A DNA stretch of 56,619 nucleotides, taken from contig NW_004085950.1 in NCBI RefSeq assembly GCF_000220395.1, positions 1 through 56,619 on the forward strand. Direction: 5' to 3'. The translations under genes and the position numbers were made by a program. This DNA is from Ichthyophthirius multifiliis. Taxonomy: Eukaryota; Ciliophora; Oligohymenophorea; Hymenostomatida. The first letter of the stretch is position 1. Every line of letters begins with the position of its first letter. The notes under the pieces are model-generated. The model searched no databases. It was not told the origin of the DNA and saw only the letters and a list, made by a program, of their open reading frames with translations. Of the stretch, positions 48,672 to 56,619 are shown piece by piece.

Positions 48672-49367
48672 TCATTTATTTTCAGTTCTTTTAGAATAAA
48701 TTCCAATCAATAATCTAAATAAAGAAGCCGAAAACCAGTGTAATAAAATTCCACTTGGTGCAGTAATTATAAAAGGAAAAGTGGTTAAAGGTAAAAGAAA
48801 CGAATATTTAAAGCCAGGGTCATTATTTTCTTCACTTATAAATTTTGACAAATTCAAACAAGATAAACTTAAGCAAGCAAATGGAAGAATCAAAAAAGAA
48901 TCTAATTAAGATAAGTTTTTGAACCATAAAACGCCTGAAGTTGTAAATTCAGGATATATTATAGGATTACAAAGAGCTTCGTTTAATTAAGTGAGCCAAA
49001 TTAAAGAAATAGGTATATAAGTTAAATTAATAGCGAAAATATAAGAACTTATACCATTTTATTTTTTTAAATCTTTTTTTTGATAATGAAGCTTATTGCA
49101 TAAATTATAGTCCCTGCTTTCAGAAGCTTTGATCAATTAAGCATCTAAATTTTCTATTTGGGGCTATATTAATTTTAGTTTGCGAAAGTTTAATCGATTC
49201 AAATGAATAAAAGGGGCATATAAAAGTTTTGTAGAAATAGAAAATGTCAAAATTAATGCCCAATTTAAAGGAATATTATGTTCTTTAAAAAAATTGAATG
49301 TTTTTTAAGTTTAGTTTTAAAGTTTTTAATGATAAGATCTTATTTTTTATTTAAATTTTTTTTCCAT
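48672..49367 (-). CDS. Oxa1/YidC/Cox18-family membrane insertase
   Basis: An intron-free frame of 231 residues from ATG 49367 to TGA 48672-48674. The family layout is clear: a first span (NWALILTFSISTKLLYAPFI) followed by a basic helical hairpin (LNRLNFRKLKLIQPQIENLD, then LHYQKKDLKKQNG), a second span (YIFAINLTYIPISLIWLTQL), then GVLWFKNLSQLDSFLILPFA matching the W-x-x-x-L-x-x-x-D-x-x-x-x-LP motif. The final spans include FPFIITAPSGILLHWFSASL, equivalent to the P-S-G-L-x-x-Y-W signature. The family inserts proteins into the inner mitochondrial membrane. The protein is short for a mitochondrial homologue and I see no long targeting peptide, though the first 25 residues are rich in Lys, Arg and Gln with no acidic residue apart from Glu2. 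Oxa1 versus Cox18 is undecided. Confidence 0.8.
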
Positions 49368-49919
49368 TATTTTTTTTTATAATTTTTTTATATTTATTTA
49401 TTTTCACTTTTATAATTATATCTATAAATTATTATATATATTTATTTATTTCTTTGCTTTTTCATGTTTTTATTTGAAAAATCTTTCTATTCGTAATTAT
49501 CTATATTATCCACTAAAAAATATATAATAAATTGCTTATAAAGAACCAGTAAAACAATATAAAGTATTAATAATTTCAATTATTAATGATTCTTATTTCT
49601 TCAAGTATATATAATAGTTTCTAAATAAATAACCAAAAGTCAAGATTTAGATTATTTTTAAACCAAAAGATAAAGTATTGTTATTTAATAAATGAATTTT
49701 TATATCTGTATTGTTTTTACATCTTAATATATGGCATATTATTATTTAATATATGGCAAAAAACCATAATAAAAATGGAAAGATACATAAAAATAATATC
49801 TAAATATTCTCTTTATAATCAAAAAATTATTATATGTATGTTTCTTCATTCATATATAAAGGACTATTTTTTTTTTATTTTTTTTTTTTTTTTATATTTA
49901 CTATAAACATAATATATTA
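49368..49919. other. Intergenic A/T-rich spacer
   Basis: About 550 bp between divergent genes, with poly-T runs near 49868-49897. A 14-bp unit (taatatatggca) occurs twice at 49723-49757. No coding feature recognised. Confidence 0.45.
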
Positions 49920-50411
49920 ATGGCTAAAAATGCAAAATAATAGGTTTATTTTATATTTTCTTATAGTTAAAATAAAAGTATATTGTCAAGAATAACTTTA
50001 AAGGATTATTAGTAGAAAAAAGCAGTAAAAAATTAGGAAATTTATATTGTATATAAAGAAATTAAATGGCCAAATAATAAAAAATTTGAAGGAATAATAT
50101 TTATTAAGTCTTTTTAAGAAATAAAAAAATTGCAAGAATGCTGTATTATTAAAAAAAACTAAATTATTATTATCGGAAAATTATTTAAATTCTTATTTTT
50201 AGAAAAAAGCAAATAATTCAATACATTTATAAAACAAAAAAATATAGAAAGAACATTACCTGTAATTTAAATTAAATAAAACATATTTTAATTAGTTTTA
50301 GTTATTATATTTTTTTTTAAAAAAAAATATTGTTATAAATATATATATTATGCTTTTTTTTTTTTTTCTTATATATAAAAATCATTAATAAGTATGATAA
50401 TCTACAATTGA
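49920..50411 (+). CDS. Small hypothetical protein
   Basis: Not recognised. The ATG at 49920 opens an uninterrupted frame of 163 codons under the ciliate code, starting MAKNAKQQVYFIFSYSQNKS and continuing SRITLKDYQQKKAVKNQEIY, IVYKEIKWPNNKKFEGIIF and IKSFQEIKKLQECCI. The first 110 residues look like a small basic folded protein. The last 40 come from poly-T DNA and are hydrophobic, so the true end may be earlier by an unseen intron. TGA is at 50409-50411. The 3' end overlaps that of the minus-strand gene by 30 bp. Size and charge would fit a ribosomal or mitochondrial ribosomal protein, but no motif supports this. Confidence 0.4.
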
Positions 50412-50842
50412 TCTACATCTATTTAATATTTATTTATTATGTTCTTCATTAGATCTAATTATAGATTAATTTATATCTCTTATTTAAGGATATGATACAA
50501 GATTTTATACTGCAGGATAAGGATTTAAATATTGGGATTTTTACATCACATCAATAGTTCTTAATTGGGAAGATACCCTATCTTTTAATTAATTATTTTA
50601 TATCTAAAGTTCTCGGTTTTCATCTATTATTGCATCAAAATTTCTTTAAAAATCTATGTTGTTTTTTTCTATTAATTGTTCTAATTCTTTTACTTGTAAA
50701 TACAATATTTTATTTTCAGATATTATTTAATTGAAGTTTTAATCTAGTATTTCTATATCTTTTCTTAAGACTTAATTTTCTAATGCTAAACGATTTTAAT
50801 AATCAATATATTATTAATTTTATTATCTTTATTGTTTTTCAT
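50382..50842 (-). CDS. Small coiled-coil protein
   Basis: Not recognised. The minus strand encodes NRLALENQVLRKDIEILDQN, then LQVKELEQLIEKNNIDFQRN and DENRELQIQNNQLKDRVSSQ, a clear heptad pattern. The end, LRTIDVMQKSQYLNPYPAVQ and HNKQILNRCRSIVDYHTYQ, precedes TGA 50382-50384. The ATG at 50842 is one frame away from the coiled-coil frame. One extra A in the A5 run after it would join them, so an indel or a different start must be assumed. About 150 residues, with no membrane segment. The codon use and in-frame TAA/TAG are normal for the window. Confidence 0.55.
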
Positions 50843-51754
50843 TTTATATTATATTATTATGAAATTACATTATTTTTATTTAGTTGTTTCAAAAAAGTAT
50901 AATATAAATTATAAGATTTTTTTAATTTTTGTATTTAATACAAATTTTTTAATATTGAAAGCATATTTAAAACATAACATGAATAATTTAATTATAAGAT
51001 TAAAAATATTATTAATGAATCCCATATAATTTTTAAATAAAAGCAAATGCTTATTTGTTTTATTTTTATAAATTTAATTCTGATGCATATACTTTATATA
51101 TGTATAATAAAATAACTTAAAAATTAATAAAAGCTTCTTTTTTAAAATATGATAGAATTTTGCTTTAAAAAATAGAGTAAAAAAATTTAAAAATCAAATT
51201 TACAAAATTATTATAAGTTAAAAAAATAGCTTTATTATGATATTTCTATACTAATAATAAATATTAACAAATATATTAATATATATAATATTTTATAAAA
51301 AGCAATAAATTTAAAATTTATATTGTTTCTAAAAATTTATTTGAAAATAAAAAATAAAATAAATTTTCTTATTTAAAAGATAAATAATAGTAAAAAAAAA
51401 TTATCTTTTAAAATAAAAAAAAAAAACTTGAAATTTTTAATTATTATAATATAGTTTAAGATAATAATTATAAAAAATAAAAATATATTGTAAATAAAAA
51501 AAATGTTAATTTTTTGAAAAAAAAAAAATTGTATAAATATAAAATTATTTTATATAAAAAAAAAAAAATTTAATATATTTAATAATAAGAATATAAATGA
51601 TTTTGTATTATATAATTAAAATGAATATAATAAAAAAATAAATTAATTAATTACATTTAAATAGTAAGTATGAAAATTTTATAAAATTTATTTGATTATA
51701 AATATATCTGTTAATGATAAAACTAAGTCTAATTATAATAATAATATTAATAAA

Positions 51755-51790
<36 letters not shown>

Positions 51791-51840
51791 TATAATAATA
51801 ATTATAATAATAATTTTAATAATGTATCTTTTAATTATTT

Positions 51841-51875
<35 letters not shown>

Positions 51876-52772
51876 AATATTATAAAATAAAAAAAGTTTG
51901 AATCTTATCAAAATTTTATTTATAATAAAATTAAATATAAAAAACTATATATTTTTCTAAAAATTTTTCTATTTGTTATTTTTAAAATATCTTATATTAT
52001 TATTGCGTAAATCAAATAATATTTTATTTTTTTTGTTTAACTTTTATTTATTATTTAATGGATTTTCTTAAAATATATATATACTTAAAATTTTTTTTCT
52101 TTTTAACAATTAGCTTATAAAATAATAGAATTTTTTTTTCTCATATAATTTTTTTTCATTTTATTTTTATATTTTACGGTAGTTATTTAGATATCTGTTC
52201 TTTAGCTCATATTTTAAATGTATTTTAAATGGTGTTGTGATTTTTCAAATTTAAATATCACAAATTTAATTCTAAATTTATATTTAAACTACTAAATAGC
52301 TGCTTTGTTTTCGTATATTTTCTAAAGCTAACTATTATTATTATTTTATATGAACATTATAGGGTGGACTGTTTGAGCTGTAGTTTATAATATTAAATGT
52401 GGTACGGGTTGAATAATAATCGGTTAAATCATTAAATCATGTAAAAAATGCTTATTTAATATATATAGAAAAAAATTTAAATTATTAAAGAATTCGATTA
52501 TGAAATGTTAAATAATGTATAATACTAATAATTTTTAAAATTTTTAGTTTGGAAAATTCGAATTTCATTGTATATTCATTGAACAGAGGACAAAAAGTGA
52601 ATAAATATTGATTTATAAAGAGGAGTTATTAAATAATTTTATACTTTAACAAATTAGGACGATTCTTAGCTTAAATAAAAAAATTTAATGATATATAATT
52701 TATAAAAAAATTAATTTCTATTTGTTTGTTATATATATATGTATATAAATTATTATTTTTTATAGCTTTTTT
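50843..52772. other. Long A/T-rich region with triplet repeat and a G+C-richer island
   Basis: About 1.9 kb. It holds an AAT triplet tract at about 51740-51825 and a distinctly less A/T-rich patch at 52370-52440. ORFs at 50832-51029 and 51692-51877 are low-complexity and not supported as genes. Confidence 0.5.
51740..51825 (+). repeat. AAT trinucleotide microsatellite
   Basis: Imperfect run of AAT with a few TAT and AAA units. Confidence 0.75.
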
Positions 52773-55281
52773 TCATATTTTAATTTTTTTTTTTAATTAT
52801 TATTATTATTATTAATATAAAAAATTTTCTAAATATTCACATATTATCAATTCCATTTCGAAAAAGTCATATGTAAAATATTTTCCAAAAGAGTTAATTG
52901 TATTATATTTTTATATAGAAAAGCCTTATAATGCTAAACAAAGTTCCCTTTTCTCTATTTAAATTTCAGTTTTTTCATTAAATATATTTTTGTATTTTAA
53001 AACAATACTTTCTATATCTTTTAATAGATTACTTTTCTCTCTTTAGGTTTTTAAAGATGTGAATGGTAATTATTTTTAATATTGAATATTTTCCCATTCA
53101 TTATTTATGTAGTCTTCTAAATTTTAGGACATTTATGAATTGTCATTATGCAATTTAAAAATCTACTCTAAGGAAGAAAAAGAGGAATTTTTTGCCAAAA
53201 AGTACATAAAATCTAAATTTTTGACATTTAAAAGCTCAAATTCTTTAATTTAGGAAAACAGAATCTTTTTCTAAACTTTAAAAAGAAGAATTTCTTCCAA
53301 AACTACATATTTAATAGTATTTTTAGATGCTTCTTTTTTAAATAAAGCATTTAAATGGGAAATCGGAAGATTAGTTTTTTAAGATAAATCAAAAAAAGAA
53401 AAAGTTTAGGTTTTAATTTATTAGAAAATATTAGAGGAAGGTTTTTATAAAAGGTTAATTTTTCCTAAAAAAGGAAGTATTTCGAATTCTTCTTAAGTAT
53501 AGAAAAAATTGAGGATTTTTAATAAATTTTCCTTTGAGATTTTATTATCTTTACAGAATTTTTATAGTTAAATCTGTTTTTGAAAATTGGTTTTTTCTTT
53601 ATAAAAATCTTCAATTTCTTGTTCTTTTTGGGTCTAAACTATATTAAAATAGACATTTTTTTCTTTTTTTTTTTGAATTTCAGAGGCCTTTTGGAATATT
53701 AAGAATTCGTTTTCGGTTATAAAAGATGAAATTAAATTTCTCCTTTATAAAAAAAACTCGTTTTCAACTAAAAAACCACATGCTAGTTTTTGATAAAAAA
53801 CCTAATTTTCTTAAAAAAAAAATCTCTAGAATCCATTCAAATCTGAAAGATAGTCTTTTATATTTAAAGGGAGTGAAAAATGAATATAATATTGACAAAT
53901 TTCTTTTATTTTAGAAGGCAAAGTTGTTCCTGAGAAAACTGTTAAAATATCGAAGTTTTCTTTTTAAAATTATTAGGTCTATTATAGGATGTTTTTTGGC
54001 TAAAAATACTAGAATTTCAACCCTTTTTGTGCAAAATAAGAATGAGTGTTTTCCAATTGTTTTTTCTCTGTTTAAGGGAGGAAAAGGATGACTTTTTTTA
54101 GTTGGTTTTTATGTAAAAAGTTAAATAGGTTTTTCTCTTTTTCCTATTTTTAGGTCTATATCCAGTATATTTTTCCAAAATCGATTGCTTTGAGGCTTTT
54201 TTAGGGGCTCTCAATTTATTTTAATGCACATTTTTAGGCTAATTCTGACATTTCTTTTTAAGTTTTTACTGTTTGAGTATACAATATTGCCCATTTTGTG
54301 ACTTTTGGGAAGGCTTTTTTTAATTGTTAATATTATCTTTCATTTTTTGGATCTTCAATGATAATTTTATCAACAATATTTTTTAAAAAATAAAGCTTTT
54401 CATCATAAACAAAATCCCAATTAATTAATAAAAGTCTAATTTTAAATTCATTTAAATATTCAAGTATTGTTTTCATATTTTCATCATCAATTTATTTATT
54501 TAGATATGCCCAGCTTACCTTAATATATATAAATATATAATATATATATTATATTATATATATATATATATATATAATATTTTACATTAGAATTTATATT
54601 TTTATGGGAATAAGTATTATTTGTTATTACCATTAGTAATGAAAATTATGTATTTTTTTAAGAAATTAAAGCCATGATTTAATAAAGAGTTGTTTTTCCG
54701 CTTTAATTTGGCATATAGCTTATTATATTATTTTAGTTTAAATAGAATTATTCTATTATTAATTTTTGGTTTTTACTTAATTTTTTTATTTATAAGTCTT
54801 CTGTTAATATTGTTTTTTCCATTTCTTCTATATTATTATAATTTTATTATTTAGTTTTTTATTCTTGCTTTTTTTCTTCATCTATTTCAAATACACTATT
54901 GTTTAAACTTGATAATGAAGGCATGTTTTCGTACTTTTTAGATATTTATATGCATGTTGAATTTTATATTTTTTAATGAGAAGTGGTATTTGGTATTTAT
55001 TATTCTTATTCTAAAAAATCAATCTTTTTTGGGGTTATTCCGAAGGATTCGTTAGAAAATTAATCATTATTAAGTACATTATTGTTTGGAGTGAATAATT
55101 TACTATTTGATGGGGTGTACAAACCATTCTATGGTCTTTCTTCTAATGGAGTGGTACGTATTTAGGCTAGTTTTTTATTATATGACTAAAGGAGGTCGTC
55201 ATATTTTTTTTAGTTGCTAAAAAATTAAGGGATTTCGTTTTCTTTTTCATTTTCGGAAGGAATTGTAAATAATTTTTACAT
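52773..55281 (-). CDS. RecQ-fold helicase-like protein with degraded catalytic motifs
   Basis: Two exons (54586-55281 and 52773-54518; intron 54519-54585) encode 813 residues with all phases closing. The N-terminal 150 residues are polar. RecQ organisation follows: LSKNQKLIIEQFYLNQNNII (motif 0 region), YMPNQSGKTTLYQIMAL (motif I; usual MPTGGGKSLCYQ), SNVSWAYLNKQIDD (usual AACLNSTQ) and FKIRLLLINWDFVYDEKLYF. Then comes IIIEDPKNERQYQQLKKAFP, where the family has VDEAHCISxWGHDFRPxYxxL, so DEAH and the aromatic loop are gone. KVTKWAILYTQTVKTQKEM stands for VPxMALTATAxxxVxxDI. Lobe 2 has KKVILFLPQTEKKQLENTHS and CQYYIHFSLPLNIKDYLSDL, after which QExGRAGRDG is replaced by NGFQRFFFQE. The C-terminal 380 residues are helical and unassigned. 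Walker-A GKT is kept; motifs II, III, V and VI are not. I infer a non-helicase RecQ relative, perhaps structural. Confidence 0.72.
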
Positions 55282-55667
55282 TTTTGTTTTTATTTTAATT
55301 TTTGAAATTTAAAATATTTAAAATTAATTTTTTTATTTTTTATTTGAAGGAGTTTTTTCAGATTGTTAAATTCATAAAAATATATATATTTTTGATTTTT
55401 TTTATATAAAATTTTTATTGATTTAATTTTTTTATAATATTTATATAAATATATATATAACTTTATTATTTCTGACAATTTTTATAAGAATAAATTTATA
55501 ATGTTTTTTTAATTATTGAAAAATAAAAATCTTGATATATAACAAAAAAATATTATTTATAAATTTAATAAAAATTATATAGAAATAAAAAAAAAATTAT
55601 ATATAACTAAAAAAAAAAAATTAAAAAAAAAAAATTAAATTATATAAAAAAATATTTATTTAAAATA
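55282..55667. promoter_or_regulatory. Shared upstream region of RecQ-like and right-edge genes
   Basis: A 386-bp A/T-rich spacer between divergent start codons. Homopolymer runs only. Confidence 0.4.
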
Positions 55668-56619
55668 ATGGAATAAAATTTTAATTTTGAAAAACTTAAT
55701 TTTCTTCATTAATTATTAGATAAAGAGCTAAGCGTATTACAATAAAGTTCATTATAATCAAATAACTTTATTTCTAATTAAAATGAAAACGATTAAAATC
55801 TATTTAATTCATAAAATCAATATAATAAAAATAATGTTCTTTAAAATTAAAAAGATTAATTGTCTAACACAGAAATTGATAAAACAGATTAAAAATCATA
55901 AAAATAAAATTAAAATTAGTAAAATGAAAAAATATATACAAGTAAATAAAAAATGTATAAATTTTATAAATATATAAAAATGTAAATATATTTGTATAAA
56001 ATGTATAAATAAATTAGATTTTATATTATAAATATTATATATTTATATTATATATTTATATTATATATTATATATTTATATTATATATATATATATATTA
56101 TATATATATATATATATCTATTTAAGTGTATATATATATAATTTAATTTAATATATAGATTTAAATTCCAATATACGAATAAGTTCTGATCTGTAAGAAT
56201 TATAAAATAAAATAATTAATTTGGAGAAAACTATAGAAAGTATTAATAATAAAGATTTCGACAAAGGTGTTTTCATTAATTAGAAAAAAATCTAGATTTA
56301 AAAAAATAATTTATATAATTAAAGTTTACAAGATGAAGATGATATTACAATTTTATCAAGAAAATATATTGATGAAGAGAGATCAATTGAAAAAAAATAA
56401 AAAAAATTAAGAAATTCAAAAGAAAAAAATTCAAATTCTTTTTAAAAAAAAAATAAATTAGCTGATTAAAAAATTCAAATTTTATAAAACTCATTCTAAA
56501 AAAAAAGAAGTTTAAGCAAAAATAATTTTCTTTATAGAAGTTCATCATTAAAAAATGAAAAATAATCTTAAAATACTTTTAAATATTTAATTAAAAATAA
56601 TATAAATAAGTAAATAGTC
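55668..56619 (+). CDS. Q-rich coiled-coil protein, partial at right edge
   Basis: Not recognised. The ATG at 55668 starts MEQNFNFEKLNFLHQLLDKE, then a Q/N-rich region ending QQNEKIYT. A 217-bp intron (55942-56158) with a TA tract follows; splicing gives Asn at the junction and keeps the frame. The second exon reads SSDLQELQNKIINLEKTIES, then DEDDITILSRKYIDEERSIE and DQKIQILQNSFQKKRSLSKN, running off the window without a stop. Coiled-coil propensity is evident in the LQELQNKIINLEKTI stretch. At least 245 residues are present. Function cannot be assigned. Confidence 0.55.
56035..56120. repeat. TA-rich repeat tract in intron
   Basis: Repeats of TATATTTATAT pass into a pure TA tract inside the intron of the right-edge gene. 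Confidence 0.75.

Noticed and set aside
51692-51877. ORF with poly-Asn
   Set aside because: Produced by an AAT microsatellite in A/T-rich DNA; no protein-like flanks.
55290-56548. Lys/Ile- or Phe-rich ORFs at 55290-55478, 55783-55977 and 56345-56548
   Set aside because: Out-of-frame or antisense readings of A/T-rich DNA; the ciliate-code frame from 55668 with one intron explains this region.
1-56619. Bacterial or phage origin, CRISPR, operons or tRNA genes
   Set aside because: GT-AG introns, eukaryotic protein families and the TAA/TAG=Gln code exclude a prokaryote; no spaced identical repeats and no foldable tRNA were seen.

Overview
The window reads as somatic (macronuclear-type) DNA of a ciliate that uses the nuclear code TAA/TAG = Gln with TGA as the only stop. 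Nearly every gene has in-frame TAA and TAG at positions where its family has glutamine, and ends at TGA. Standard-code ORF calling therefore breaks almost everything here. The DNA is extremely A+T-rich, introns are short (about 41-60 bp, GT-AG), and intergenic DNA is close to pure A/T. Together these suggest an oligohymenophorean of the Tetrahymena/Ichthyophthirius type; the genus is an inference.

Layout. 415-4159 (-): BK/Slo-like K+ channel with two RCK domains. 4603-8525 (+): P4-ATPase lipid flippase, divergent from the channel. 9377-11437 (+): membrane protein with a degenerate histidine-kinase core. 12525-13933 (-): CSN1-like PCI protein with frameshifts. 14232-15724 (-): cyclin. 16361-18449 (+): UTP4/cirhin of the small-subunit processome. 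18809-20341 (-): protein-kinase-fold protein without HRD or DFG (pseudokinase). 21954-22555 (+): small Q/N-rich hypothetical. 23305-26515 (+): AP-1 gamma-adaptin with nine exons. 27192-31362 (-): voltage-gated K+ channel with a cyclic-nucleotide-binding domain. 31792-33592 (-): Q/N-rich hypothetical. 33825-42053 (+): giant Sfi1-like (centrin-binding) candidate with several apparent frameshifts. 42054-47775: gene-poor stretch holding a disrupted hypothetical gene and a decayed IS630/Tc1-type transposase. 47776-48588 (+): coiled-coil protein. 48672-49367 (-): Oxa1/YidC insertase. 49920-50411 (+) and 50382-50842 (-): two small unknowns. 52773-55281 (-): RecQ-fold protein that has lost several catalytic motifs. 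55668 to the right edge (+): partial Q-rich coiled-coil gene.

The genes are unrelated housekeeping, membrane-excitability, vesicle-traffic and cell-cycle functions, as expected of a eukaryotic chromosome. There are no operons. Several pairs are divergent and share 230-640 bp of A/T-rich upstream DNA. The observations most worth a second look are three enzyme-fold proteins with degraded active sites (histidine-kinase-like, ULK-like pseudokinase, RecQ-like), the very large Sfi1-type repeat protein, and the transposase relic in otherwise somatic-looking DNA. Apparent frameshifts mostly lie in long A or T runs, so sequencing or assembly indels are the first explanation to exclude. All domain calls come from reading translations by eye; no database search was run.
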